DNA of 48,759 nucleotides from Actinomyces massiliensis 4401292 (GTDB lineage: Bacteria > Actinomycetota > Actinomycetes > Actinomycetales > Actinomycetaceae). Location: assembly GCF_000269805.1 (NCBI RefSeq), contig NZ_JH711481.1:69528-118286 (forward strand). Direction: 5' to 3'. The position numbers and the translations under genes were made by a program. The notes under the pieces are model-generated. The model saw nothing but the letters and a program-made list of their open reading frames with translations. It was not told the DNA's origin and did not search any database. Positions 7,861 through 16,237 of the stretch are shown here, piece by piece (positions within the stretch are counted from its first letter, which is position 1; every line of letters starts with the position of its first letter).

Positions 7861-9093
7861 TCACACCGCCGGACCGGGCTTCGGGCGCCCGGCCCCCTCA
7901 CGTGTCACGGCCGCCAGATGAGCCATGACACCGCCGATGAACGCATCGCCCAGGCCTATGGTCGTGGGCGTCGAGGCCCGCACCTCGTAGCTGGGAGCAA
8001 TCAGCACGCCGGCCCGCCGCACGGCCGGAGCTCCGGCCAGCGCGACTCCGATCGCCTCACGCGGCGAGGCGGCGATGGCGCTGTGCTCCGCACGGCCGTA
8101 ACGGTCGCCGCAGGCGAAGCGCGTAGACGCCATGACGCACCCGGCCTGCGCGGCATCGCGGTACAGAGCCGCCTCAGCACCGATGCAGGCGGCGTACCGG
8201 CTCGTATGGACCATGACCGTCGGCGTCCCGAGGATCTCCAGGAGTCCCTCCATCATGGCCACGACCTCCCGCGGGTCCGCCAGGTCCGTCTCCCGCCCCA
8301 GGTAGTGCCGGGCCTCATCCTCGTTGAGCGAGTGGACGCCGGCCAATGACGGCACGACCTCCAGCACGACCGCCCGCATGGCCTCATCGTGAAAACCGGC
8401 GTCCTCGTAGACCACCGGCGTCCCGCGCGGCACGCCGCGGAGCATGTCGGCCAGCTCCGCGAGTCTGACGCGCAGCTCATCGACCGACTTCATCGTGTTG
8501 AAGCCCGACACCAGGACCGCCGGCGCCTCCCGGAGGGCCGCGGGAAGGTCCCGGCTGAGCACCATGTGCTCATTCGGCTCGTCATTGACCAGGATGACGC
8601 GGTTGGGCCGCGCGGCCACGACCATCCCATCGACCAGCCGCACCACCGCGCCGCGCGGATACTGAACGATGACGTGCGGATCCAGCGAGTCCCCCTCGGC
8701 GCTGCACAGCCACGCCACCCCCTCGGGCAGGCGCTCGCGCACCTCATCGCTGATGGACACCAGGTGGACCATGGATTCGACGCCGAGCCGGTCCATGGCG
8801 AGCGCGGCCCGCACGCATGTGCCCCCCAGCGTCACCCGATGGTCGAAGCGGGAGTCGAAGGCGAGCAGCTGCGCCTTGTCCGCCACATAGCACTCGCAGC
8901 CGCGGGCCCAGCGCATCGACCGCAGGATCGCCAGCGCAATACCGCGCTCATCGACGACGCTCGAGGGCGGATCGTCCTCGACCTCGGCGAGATGAATCCC
9001 GTATCCATCGACGAGCCGCTGGAATGCCGCAGCGTCCCAGTCCAGCTCATGATCGACCGTCCCGCCGAGCCCGAGAACGATCCGCCCCGTCAT
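7861..9093 (-). CDS. ADP-dependent-type (ADP-PFK/GK family) sugar kinase
   Basis: A 410-residue ribokinase-fold kinase that looks closer to ADP-dependent glucokinase/phosphofructokinase than to PfkB. Evidence: N-terminal GLGGTVDHEL, the sugar-site GTCVRAALAMDRLG, SGFNTM, the Mg-binding NxxE in HSLNEDEARHYLG, VMVHTSRYA (compare the VHTWRYA-like motif of the archaeal enzymes), and the catalytic GxGD in TIGLGDAF near residue 385. Expected reaction: transfer of phosphate from a nucleotide to a ketose or ketose phosphate. It is last in the minus-strand sugar operon, 63 bp after the aldolase, with Shine-Dalgarno GGAAGG before the ATG. Nucleotide preference (ADP or ATP) and substrate need assay. Confidence 0.7.
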   Translation of the reverse strand: MTGRIVLGLGGTVDHELDWDAAAFQRLVDGYGIHLAEVEDDPPSSVVDERGIALAILRSMRWARGCECYVADKAQLLAFDSRFDHRVTLGGTCVRAALAMDRLGVESMVHLVSISDEVRERLPEGVAWLCSAEGDSLDPHVIVQYPRGAVVRLVDGMVVAARPNRVILVNDEPNEHMVLSRDLPAALREAPAVLVSGFNTMKSVDELRVRLAELADMLRGVPRGTPVVYEDAGFHDEAMRAVVLEVVPSLAGVHSLNEDEARHYLGRETDLADPREVVAMMEGLLEILGTPTVMVHTSRYAACIGAEAALYRDAAQAGCVMASTRFACGDRYGRAEHSAIAASPREAIGVALAGAPAVRRAGVLIAPSYEVRASTPTTIGLGDAFIGGVMAHLAAVTREGAGRPKPGPAV

Positions 9094-9156
9094 GTCAGCC
9101 CTTCCCGCTCAGAAGAGATCGCAGCGACCTCAGAAACCTCGAGAACCGCGGAGACC

Positions 9157-10017
9157 TCAGAAGAGGTCGGCCTTGCCCGCCGACTCGAACAGATCGATCT
9201 TCTGCGCCGCGCACTGGCGCATGGCCTCCTCGCACGGGGGCTCGATGACGTTGGGCTCGCGCAGGTGGACGTCCTCAAGCACCTCGCGCATGCGCAGGAA
9301 GTAGGCCGCCTTGATGTCGGAGGAGATGTTGATCTTGTTGATCCCGCCGCGGACGGCGCCGGCGATCTCCTTGTCCGAGTTGTTCGACCCGCCGTGCAGG
9401 ACCAGGGGGATCCCCAGGCGCTCCTTGATCTGGGCCAGCAGGTCGAGACGCAGCTCCGGCTTGACCTCGGAGGGGTAGAGCCCGTGGCGCGTCCCGATGG
9501 CGATGGCCAGCGAGTCCGCCCCGGTGGCCTCGATGAACCGCGCGGCGTCATCGGGGTCGGTGTACAGGATCTCCTCCGAGCCGGTCTCCCCGTACTTGTC
9601 CGAGACCCCGATCGTCCCCAGTTCCGCCTCCACGGAGACTCCCACGGCGTGAGCCGCCTGGACCACGCGCGAGGTCTCCGCGATGTTCTCCTCGAAGGGG
9701 GCGAACGACTTGTCAATCATCACGGAGGTGAAGCCGCTCTGGATCGCCAGCAGCACCTGCCCGTAGGTGGCGCCGTGATCCAGGTGGATCGCCGTGGGCA
9801 CCGTGGACTTGCGCGCAATCAGGATCATGGAGGCCAGCATCTCCGGGCGGATGTGGCTCAGCTCGTCGGGGTGGATCGCGATGATGTGCGGGGAGCGCTT
9901 CTCCTCGCAGACGTCCACGACGGCGCGGAGCATCGAATAGCTCGAGATGTTGAAGGCCGGCACCGCGAAACGGTATTCGTGGGCGACGGCGAGGATGTCA
10001 TTTCCGGTGGTCAGCAT
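9157..10017 (-). CDS. Class II ketose-bisphosphate aldolase (Fba/GatY/KbaY family)
   Basis: A 286-residue zinc-dependent aldolase. It has the class II landmarks in order: PAFNISSYSM near residue 20, the Zn-binding HLDHGATYGQ near 80, GFTSVMIDKS, AIGTRHGLYP around 175, LVLHGGSNNSD and GINKINISSDIK. These enzymes cleave ketose-1,6-bisphosphates or ketose-1-phosphates to DHAP plus an aldehyde. It lies between the sugar permeases and the kinase, so it probably cleaves the product of that kinase. The start has AAAGGTAG upstream. The 242-bp leader (10018-10259) may give it its own promoter. Fructose, tagatose or another ketose are all possible. Confidence 0.85.
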   Translation of the reverse strand: MLTTGNDILAVAHEYRFAVPAFNISSYSMLRAVVDVCEEKRSPHIIAIHPDELSHIRPEMLASMILIARKSTVPTAIHLDHGATYGQVLLAIQSGFTSVMIDKSFAPFEENIAETSRVVQAAHAVGVSVEAELGTIGVSDKYGETGSEEILYTDPDDAARFIEATGADSLAIAIGTRHGLYPSEVKPELRLDLLAQIKERLGIPLVLHGGSNNSDKEIAGAVRGGINKINISSDIKAAYFLRMREVLEDVHLREPNVIEPPCEEAMRQCAAQKIDLFESAGKADLF

Positions 10018-10259
10018 ATGTAGTCTACCTTTCTATCTGCATTTCTCCTGCGCACTTCTGCGCATATCACTCTGTGTGCACCTCGTGTGCACCTGCGCTT
10101 ATCCGGGCCCACCTCTATGCGGATCTCCGCCTGGATCTCCGCCTGGATCTCCAGATGCGCCCGCATCCGCGCACCTATTCCCGTCTATTCACGCATAATT
10201 CATTCCTACTTCATTTCCATTAATTTCTAATTCACTCCCATTCATGCACCTCGCCCAAA
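10018..10259 (-). other. Intergenic region within the sugar operon with short direct repeats
   Basis: This 242-bp gap between permease and aldolase is pyrimidine-rich on the plus strand and AT-richer than its surroundings near 10190-10250. It contains GTGTGCACCT twice (about 10074-10095) and GGATCTCCGCCT twice plus a partial third copy (10121-10153). An internal promoter or RNA-processing site is possible. No terminator is obvious. Confidence 0.4.
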
Positions 10260-11102
10260 TCAGCTCTTGACGGATCCGGCCGTCATGCCGCCGATGAAAT
10301 AGCGCTGGAAGAAGATGAAGAGGAAAATGACCGGAATAGAGCCGAGGACGGACATCGCCATCATCTCGTTCCACTCATAGGAGTGCTGCCCCATGAGCAG
10401 CTGAATCCCGATCGGGACCGTGCGCATGCTGTTCGTCCTGGTGAGGGTGAGGGCGAACAGGTACTCGTTCCACGCGATCATGAACGTGTAGATGCCCACC
10501 GAGACCACTCCGGGAACGGAGATCGGCACCAGGACCCTCCACAGGGCGCCGAACGATGACGTCCCATCGACCTTGGCCGCCTCATCGAGCTCGCGCGGGA
10601 GCGTATTGAAGTAACCGGTCAGCATGATGATCGCGTAGGGAAGGGTGAACACCATGTAGGTTAGGATCAGGCCCTGATAGGTGTTGTACAGCTTGAGCCC
10701 CACCATCAGCCCGAAGAAGGGGATCAGCAGGGTGATCGGGGGAACCGCCTGCACCGAGATGACGATGACGTTGATCAGCCGCTTGCCCGGGAAGTCGAAT
10801 CGACTGAACGCATAGGCCGCCAGAATGGCGACGATGAGAGTCAGCGCGGTGACGGACAGCGCCACGAAGTAGCTGTTGATGAAGAACCTCATCTTGCCCG
10901 AGTCGTGGAAGATCGAGACGTAGGCCGCGAAGGAGGAGCCCTCCTCAATGATCCTGGGCGGACTCGAGAAGATCTTCGAATTCGGCTTGAATGAGGATAC
11001 GAGCATCCACAGCACAGGGAACGCGGCGAATGCGCTGCCGAGCAGCAGCCCGATCCATACCCCGATCCGGCGCACCAGCCGGCGTCGTTGCTTCGAGGTC
11101 AT
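10260..11102 (-). CDS. Carbohydrate ABC transporter permease (CUT1, MalG-type)
   Basis: A 280-residue inner-membrane permease with six predicted helices. The conserved EAA loop, DEAAKVDGTSSFGALWRVL, sits near residue 180 and docks the ATPase. The C-terminal ending GGMTAGSVKS is typical of MalG-type CUT1 permeases. The ATG is 1 nt after the stop of the upstream permease (TGA-C-ATG), so the two are translated together. No ATPase gene lies in the cluster; a shared MsmK/UgpC-type ATPase encoded elsewhere is the likely partner. Confidence 0.9.
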   Translation of the reverse strand: MTSKQRRRLVRRIGVWIGLLLGSAFAAFPVLWMLVSSFKPNSKIFSSPPRIIEEGSSFAAYVSIFHDSGKMRFFINSYFVALSVTALTLIVAILAAYAFSRFDFPGKRLINVIVISVQAVPPITLLIPFFGLMVGLKLYNTYQGLILTYMVFTLPYAIIMLTGYFNTLPRELDEAAKVDGTSSFGALWRVLVPISVPGVVSVGIYTFMIAWNEYLFALTLTRTNSMRTVPIGIQLLMGQHSYEWNEMMAMSVLGSIPVIFLFIFFQRYFIGGMTAGSVKS

Positions 11103-11103
11103 G

Positions 11104-12063
11104 TCAATCCCTCGCCTTCTGGCTGCGGACGTAGAAGAACGCCAGGATCATCGACAGCAGCAGGACGATCACCGCGCTCGCCGACGCCCCCGAGAAGTCG
11201 TATTCGGAGAAGGCGAGCTTGTAGGTGAACGTCGAGAGCATCTCGGTGGCGCTGAGCGGGCCGCCGCCGGTCGTCATCCAGATCAGCGCGAACTGCTGGG
11301 ACGTCCAGATGAGATCCAGCAGCGCCATGGAGACGATGATCGGCCGCAGCTGGGGAATGGTGATGGACCAGAACCTGCGGATCGGCCCGGCGCCGTCGAC
11401 CTCGGCGGCCTCGTAGAGGTCGCGCGGAATGCCCTGCAGGCCCGCGAGGATCGAGATCATGAAGAACGGGTACCCGGACCAGATGTTGATGCAGGTGACC
11501 ACCACCAGTGCCGAGCCCGGATCGGCGAGCCATTCGTGCTGGCTCGAGACCAGCCCGATACCGGACAGGATCGCGTTGACGATCCCATTGGGGTTGAGCA
11601 GCAGGCGCCACAGGATCGCCACGATGGCGATCGTCAGCAGCCAGGGAAGCACGAACAGCGTGCGGAAGATCGTCTTGGTGATGCGCGAGACCGATTCGGA
11701 GTTCAGCAGCATGGCGAAGCCGAGGCCGATCAGCATGTGCGCCACCACGCTCACCGAGACGAACCAGAACGTATTCGACAGCGCGTTGCGGAAATCCGCC
11801 CCCGTGAGAATCTCGATGTAGTTGTGCAGCCCGATGAAATGAGACGTACGGGCGGTGATGGCGCCGTCCCTGAGGGAGTAGCCGATGACCATGACGATCG
11901 GCACGACCATGAGGACGACGAGCAGGACGAGCGTGGGAAGAAGGTAGGCGTAGGGCACCAGGGCCCGCCCGACGCGATCAGCGCGGGCGGACCGCCCGGG
12001 GCGCCCTGAGGGCTCTGAGAGCTCCTGACGCTGCGCCCCGCGTTCGGACTCAGAACTCCGCAT
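11104..12063 (-). CDS. Carbohydrate ABC transporter permease (CUT1, MalF-type)
   Basis: A 319-residue permease with a hydrophilic, charged N-terminus and six helices. The EAA loop EAAEVDGAGPIRRFWSITIP lies near residue 220. The start is placed at 12063, overlapping the last 14 nt of the solute-binding-protein gene; an in-frame ATG three codons upstream (12072) is equally possible. It forms the heteromeric membrane channel with the downstream MalG-type permease for uptake of the sugar bound by the upstream lipoprotein. Confidence 0.88.
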   Translation of the reverse strand: MRSSESERGAQRQELSEPSGRPGRSARADRVGRALVPYAYLLPTLVLLVVLMVVPIVMVIGYSLRDGAITARTSHFIGLHNYIEILTGADFRNALSNTFWFVSVSVVAHMLIGLGFAMLLNSESVSRITKTIFRTLFVLPWLLTIAIVAILWRLLLNPNGIVNAILSGIGLVSSQHEWLADPGSALVVVTCINIWSGYPFFMISILAGLQGIPRDLYEAAEVDGAGPIRRFWSITIPQLRPIIVSMALLDLIWTSQQFALIWMTTGGGPLSATEMLSTFTYKLAFSEYDFSGASASAVIVLLLSMILAFFYVRSQKARD

Positions 12064-13318
12064 CCCAGGCATCCTGAGCGTTGGAGAGCATCGTGTCGAC
12101 GTCGATCTCGCCACTGAGGTAGTTCTGGAACTGCTCGTCGAACTTGCGCATGAGGGTCTCCGAGACCGGCAGCCCGGTGAACTCGTTGGCGGGGGTGCCC
12201 GATCCCCAGATCTCGAAGGCCTTCTTGAACATCTCGTCGTTGTTGACGAAATCGGGCGTCGCATTGCTGTTGCCCGGGAAGGCCTTGGCGTCGTTGGCGA
12301 GTTCGGCGTTGATGTCGGCGCCCATGAGGAAGGCCACGAGCTTCCACGCCGCGGAGGTGTGCTCCGTCGTCCCCGACACGCCGATCCCCCACGAGGCGTA
12401 GGGCATGCCGCGCTGGCCGGTGTATCCGCTCTGGGCGGGGATCGCGGCGATGTCGAAGGTGAGATCGGGATTGCCCTCGCGGATCGTGTTCACGTGCGCC
12501 AGGGAGTCGATCACCAGGCCGGTGCGGGCATTGGTGAAGTCCTCGACCTTGTCCTGCTCCTTCATGGTGAAGGCGCCCGGGGAGACGACGCCGTCGTCCC
12601 ACAGCTTCTTGATGAACTCCGAGGCGCTCTTGACGTCGGCATTGCCCTTCAGATTCGGCTTGCCGTCGGCGGTCAGCATCGACCCGCCCGAGGCCCAGAC
12701 CCAGGACATGACGTCGTTCTGGATCCCGTTGGGCGCCTCGAGCGACAGGGGCAGCGCCCAGCCTGAGACGTCTCCCCCGGTGACGGCCTTCGCGGCCGCG
12801 GCGAACTCCTCGCGGGTGGAGGGGATCTGGGAGATGCCGGCCTTGGTCAGCAGGTTGGTGTTGGCGAACATCGGGTACACGAAGTTCACCACCGGAATCA
12901 TGTAGGTCGCACCCTGGTACGTGATCTGGCTGGCCAGCTCGGAGTCGTCGTAGCCCTCCTGGCTCATCAGCGCAGTCAGGTCCGCGATCGCCCCCTGCTT
13001 GGCGAAGTCGTTGACCCAGGCACCGTCGATGCCGACGACGTCCGGCATGGTGCCCGCAGCGGCGCCCGCCACGAGCTGCTCCTTGGTCGAGGCGTAGGGC
13101 CCCGACAGCAGCTCGACCTTGATGCCGGGGTTCTGCTCCTCGAACTTGTCCATCAGGGCGCGGAACGTGCCATCCGGGAGCTCCGGCTCCCACCACTGGG
13201 CGAACTCGAGCGTGACCTCTCCGTCCGCACCGCCTCCCGATCCGCTGCAGCCCGCGAGCCCCATTGCCGCCATGGCGGTCATGGCAGCAGCGAGCTGCCC
13301 AAATTCACGTCGACGCAT
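12050..13318 (-). CDS. Sugar-binding lipoprotein of the ABC importer (family 1)
   Basis: A 422-residue extracellular solute-binding protein. The N-terminus MRRREFGQLAAAMTAM has a twin-Arg followed by a hydrophobic stretch and the lipobox LAGC, so it is probably a lipoprotein, perhaps Tat-exported. The mature part follows the family 1 pattern: VTLEFAQWWEP, then MPDVVGIDGAWVNDFAKQG, then a Trp-rich ligand region. The start at 13318 has GGAG 6 nt upstream; longer in-frame extensions lack signal-peptide logic. It is the first gene of the minus-strand operon and divergent from the DeoR regulator. The ligand is unknown. Confidence 0.9.
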   Translation of the reverse strand: MRRREFGQLAAAMTAMAAMGLAGCSGSGGGADGEVTLEFAQWWEPELPDGTFRALMDKFEEQNPGIKVELLSGPYASTKEQLVAGAAAGTMPDVVGIDGAWVNDFAKQGAIADLTALMSQEGYDDSELASQITYQGATYMIPVVNFVYPMFANTNLLTKAGISQIPSTREEFAAAAKAVTGGDVSGWALPLSLEAPNGIQNDVMSWVWASGGSMLTADGKPNLKGNADVKSASEFIKKLWDDGVVSPGAFTMKEQDKVEDFTNARTGLVIDSLAHVNTIREGNPDLTFDIAAIPAQSGYTGQRGMPYASWGIGVSGTTEHTSAAWKLVAFLMGADINAELANDAKAFPGNSNATPDFVNNDEMFKKAFEIWGSGTPANEFTGLPVSETLMRKFDEQFQNYLSGEIDVDTMLSNAQDAWDAEF

Positions 13319-13415
13319 CGTCACTCCATCATCGTTGATCCGAGTCGCGGCATAGTGCGCTTCTTTGCTGGAACCTGCCGCCGAGGAGGACAGTAGCGCG
13401 ACTTCTTGCGTTTGT

Positions 13416-13441
13416 CGACTGCGGTTTTCGTAAAGCAGTCG
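13416..13441. promoter_or_regulatory. Candidate operator in the DeoR/transporter divergent promoter
   Basis: Inverted repeat CGACTGC (13416-13422) / GCAGTCG (13435-13441) with a 12-nt spacer, inside the 166-bp region between the divergent binding-protein and deoR-type genes. It lies just upstream of the presumed DeoR -10 hexamer TACGCT (13473-13478). A plausible site for the adjacent DeoR repressor; inference only. Confidence 0.45.
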
Positions 13442-13484
13442 CAACGACCGGCACATACATGCATTCATCCGCTACGCTGCTCCC

Positions 13485-14318
13485 ATGAGCGATGCATCCC
13501 GCCTACCGGCCGGCCGCAAGGCCGACGTCGCCAAATACGTCGCGGGGCACGGGCAGGTCACGGTCGCGGCCCTCGCCGAGCACTTCGCCGTCTCCCCCGA
13601 CACCATCCGCCGCGACCTGGACCAGCTCGACTCCGAGGGGGTCATCATCCGCACCCACGGGGGCGCCATGTCCAACTCGGCGATCCCCTGGCACGACACG
13701 GGACTCGAGGATCGCTCGCGGCTCCAGCCCGACCAGAAGGAGCAGATCGGCCTGACGGCCGCCCGACTCGTCGCGGACGGGAACGTGCTCTTCATCAACG
13801 GCGGGACGACGACCCTCGCCCTCGTGCGGCACCTGAGCAGCCGGCGCGAACTCATCATCGCCACCAACTCGCTGCGCGTGCCCGCGGAGATCAATGCCGA
13901 GGCCTGCCGGGATCTGTACGTCATCGGCGGGCACGTCCGGGTATCCGGTCAAGTGACGGTGGGCCCCGTGGTCTTCGCCAGCTCCGTGTCCGGGGTCGAG
14001 ACGGACATCCGCGTCGATCTAGCCCTCCTGGGGGTCGGCGCCGTCGACGCCGGGGGCATCTCGACGTCCAACCTGGATGAGGCGGCCATGCTCGCGCAGA
14101 TGGCCTCCCGCGCCAGGCGAGTCGCCATCCTCGCCGACTCCACCAAGCTCGACCGCCGTCTGTTCGCGACGATCGGGACGCTCGAGATCGCCGACTACCT
14201 CATCACCAGCACAGTTCCCAAAGGCGCACTGGGCAAGGCCCTCGCGGACAACTCCGTCAAGGTCCTGACGCCCGGCGCCGCGAATCGCGACAAGCACCGA
14301 GTCAAGGAGGACTCATGA
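13485..14318 (+). CDS. DeoR-family transcriptional repressor
   Basis: A 277-residue regulator. Residues about 10-65 form the DeoR winged HTH (VTVAALAEHFAVSPDTIRRD, then LDSEGVIIRTHGGA). The rest is the sugar-phosphate-sensing domain with the motifs FINGGTTT, VIGGHVR, ALLGVGAVDAGG and ADSTKLDRR. DeoR proteins usually repress catabolic operons until a phosphorylated intermediate binds. It is divergent from the transporter/aldolase/kinase operon and overlaps the isomerase by 4 nt, so it very probably controls both. The start is leaderless-like: TACGCT-N6-ATG. Confidence 0.93.
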   Translation: MSDASRLPAGRKADVAKYVAGHGQVTVAALAEHFAVSPDTIRRDLDQLDSEGVIIRTHGGAMSNSAIPWHDTGLEDRSRLQPDQKEQIGLTAARLVADGNVLFINGGTTTLALVRHLSSRRELIIATNSLRVPAEINAEACRDLYVIGGHVRVSGQVTVGPVVFASSVSGVETDIRVDLALLGVGAVDAGGISTSNLDEAAMLAQMASRARRVAILADSTKLDRRLFATIGTLEIADYLITSTVPKGALGKALADNSVKVLTPGAANRDKHRVKEDS

Positions 14319-15595
14319 CCAGTACTGCGACCCGCCCGCTCTTCGACGCCGAGGCCCGCCGGCTCCTGCGCTTCGGGAAGCGCTCGCGAGTCCTGGGAGG
14401 ATTCGGCTGGCTCGCCGACGACGGCTCCGTGGACGCCTCCCGCGGAATCCAGCTGTGGATCACCGGGAGGATGACCCACTGCTTCGCGCTGGGGCACCTG
14501 CTCAGGGAGGCCGGAGGTCCCGAAGGCCCTGAAAGCACAGGAGGCCCTGAGAGCCCTGAGAGCCCAGACTGCCTCGCCCTCGCGGAGCACGGCGTCGCCG
14601 CCCTGCTCGACGGGCCGCTGCACGACCGGGAGGCCGGGGCGTGGAGGTCGCGGGTCGCCCTGGAGGGGGCGCCCGTGGCGGGACCGCTCGTCTCCTACGA
14701 CCACAGCTTCGTCATCCTGGCCGCCGCATCCGCTCTCCTGGCCCAGGTGCCGCGCGCCGGCGAGCTGCTGGAGGCGGGACTGGAGGCCTTCGAGCGCCTG
14801 TGGTGGGACGACGACGCCGGGATGGTCGTCGATTCCCGCTCGCCCGAGACGCTGGAGGTGGACCCCTACCGGGGCGCGAACGCGAACATGCACACGGTGG
14901 AGGCGCTGCTGGGCGCGTACGCCGCCACCGGGCACAGGCTCCACCTCGAGCGCGCGCTGCACATCACCTCGCGCATCTGCAAGCAGTTCGAGGCGCACGA
15001 CTTCCGCCTCCCCGAGCACTACGACGAGTCCTGGTCGCCGCTGCTGGAGTACAACCGGGAGCTCCCCGCCGACGCCTTCCGCCCGTTCGGATCCACGATC
15101 GGGCACTGGCTGGAGTGGTCGCGGCTCATGGTGGAGGTACGCACCGCCTGCGCCCGGGAGGGCCTGGACCACCCCGACGGGCTGGAGATCATCCCGCAGC
15201 ACATGTATCGCAAGGCGCTGCTGGAGGGCTGGGGCCCGGACGGGCAGCCGGGATTCGTCTACACGGTGGACTTCGACGGCCGCCCCGTGGTCGGCCAGCG
15301 CATGTACTGGGTTCTGTGCGAGGCGATCGGCGCCGCGGAGACTCTTCGGGAGAGCACGGGCGATACCTCCTACGACCTCGACGTCGACATGTTCGCGGCC
15401 TGGGCTCGCACCTACCTCATCGAGAGGCCGGGCGAGTGGCGCGAGGAGCTCGACTCGCAGAACCGCCCCGCGAGCGGGACCTGGTCAGGCAAGCCCGACA
15501 TCTATCACGCCCTGCAGGCGATGCTGATCGGAACGCTTCCGGTGGCGCCGTCGTTCGCCGACGGCATCCTGCGTCGCACGGGAGCGCGCCAGTAG
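14315..15595 (+). CDS. AGE-family aldose-ketose isomerase (YihS-like)
   Basis: A 426-residue (alpha/alpha)6-barrel sugar isomerase/epimerase. It follows E. coli YihS closely: GFGWL, LWITGRMTH, YRGANANMH, HWLEWSRLM, GFVYTVDFDGRPVV and GKPDIYH, carrying the conserved active-site histidines. YihS interconverts mannose/fructose and sulfoquinovose/sulfofructose. The Arg of LWITxRM is kept. Two Gln that I recall as sulfonate ligands in YihS (in WWQEL and GKQDIYH) are Glu and Pro here (WREEL, GKPDIYH), arguing against a sulfosugar. A 15-residue Gly-Pro-Glu-Ser insert follows the first helix. ATGA overlap with deoR and Shine-Dalgarno AAGGAGG. Confidence 0.8.
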   Translation: MTSTATRPLFDAEARRLLRFGKRSRVLGGFGWLADDGSVDASRGIQLWITGRMTHCFALGHLLREAGGPEGPESTGGPESPESPDCLALAEHGVAALLDGPLHDREAGAWRSRVALEGAPVAGPLVSYDHSFVILAAASALLAQVPRAGELLEAGLEAFERLWWDDDAGMVVDSRSPETLEVDPYRGANANMHTVEALLGAYAATGHRLHLERALHITSRICKQFEAHDFRLPEHYDESWSPLLEYNRELPADAFRPFGSTIGHWLEWSRLMVEVRTACAREGLDHPDGLEIIPQHMYRKALLEGWGPDGQPGFVYTVDFDGRPVVGQRMYWVLCEAIGAAETLRESTGDTSYDLDVDMFAAWARTYLIERPGEWREELDSQNRPASGTWSGKPDIYHALQAMLIGTLPVAPSFADGILRRTGARQ

Positions 15596-15632
15596 GGCCA
15601 GTAGGGTCCGGGAGAAAGGCGAGAGGACGGAG

Positions 15633-15665
15633 CGGGCGGGCCGCGCAGACAGCGCGGCCCGCCCG
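15633..15665 (+). terminator. Hairpin terminator after the isomerase gene
   Basis: CGGGCGGGCCGCGC / GCGCGGCCCGCCCG, a perfect 14-bp stem with loop AGACA, located 38 nt after the stop. The T-tract is weak, as is common in high-GC actinobacteria. Confidence 0.7.
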
Positions 15666-15862
15666 TGCATCTGCGCTGGATCAGCCCATTGAGCAGCGTG
15701 CCGCAGCCCCACCGGCGAGCGCGCTTGATACGTTCACCACCCATATCATGGCAGATTTCATAGGCGACACTCAGCGCGGCTCCTCCCACTGAACAGGCTG
15801 CATCGCTGTCATAGTGGAACGGTGGGGCGCCCGCTCCGCTCAATCACTACCGGGAGGATCAT

Positions 15863-16105
15863 ATGTCCGCGTCACTGACACGCAGTGCCCGCATCCGTTC
15901 CGCCGTCGAAGGGATCAGTGTCCTCCAGATCCTCGTGCTCATCGGCATGACCCTGCTCGTGCTGTTCGGGGTCCTGCTGGGCGGACGCAACTACGTATCC
16001 GCCGTCGATACCAACAAGCTGGTCTCGCAGCCGGCGAACGTCATCAACGCCGGCAACTCCAGCAACACAGCCGAGGAGTCCGCTGCGGGCTCCCGCCGGG
16101 CCTGA
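15863..16105 (+). CDS. Small single-span membrane protein, unknown function
   Basis: An 80-residue protein with a basic N-terminus, one hydrophobic segment (residues about 21-42, rich in Leu, Ile and Val) and a polar Asn/Ser/Ala-rich tail expected outside the membrane. A clear Shine-Dalgarno GGGAGG lies 5 nt before the ATG. It stands alone between the isomerase terminator and cutC. No family is recognised. Confidence 0.65.
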   Translation: MSASLTRSARIRSAVEGISVLQILVLIGMTLLVLFGVLLGGRNYVSAVDTNKLVSQPANVINAGNSSNTAEESAAGSRRA

Positions 16106-16194
16106 GGTCCTGGACCCGAAAGAGCCGCAAAGCGACCCGAAAGGTCAGAACCTCAGGCACTTGCACCGCCTGCCGCGGATCCCGATGGGATTCG

Positions 16195-16218
16195 CGGGCG
16201 GTTCCATTCGGCCGCCCG
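16195..16218 (+). terminator. Short hairpin between the small membrane gene and cutC
   Basis: CGGGCGG / CCGCCCG, a 7-bp stem with a 10-nt loop. It is placed after the 80-residue gene and directly before the cutC -10 hexamer, so it is probably a weak terminator. Confidence 0.4.
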
Positions 16219-16237
16219 GCCGTGTCAGACTCAGCGC

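Noticed and set aside
7861-15595. Calling the sugar cluster a sulfoquinovose (sulfo-EMP) operon outright
   Set aside because: There is no sulfoquinovosidase, sulfolactaldehyde enzyme or sulfonate exporter, and two presumed sulfonate-contact residues in the isomerase are changed. Kept as a neutral-sugar pathway of unknown substrate.
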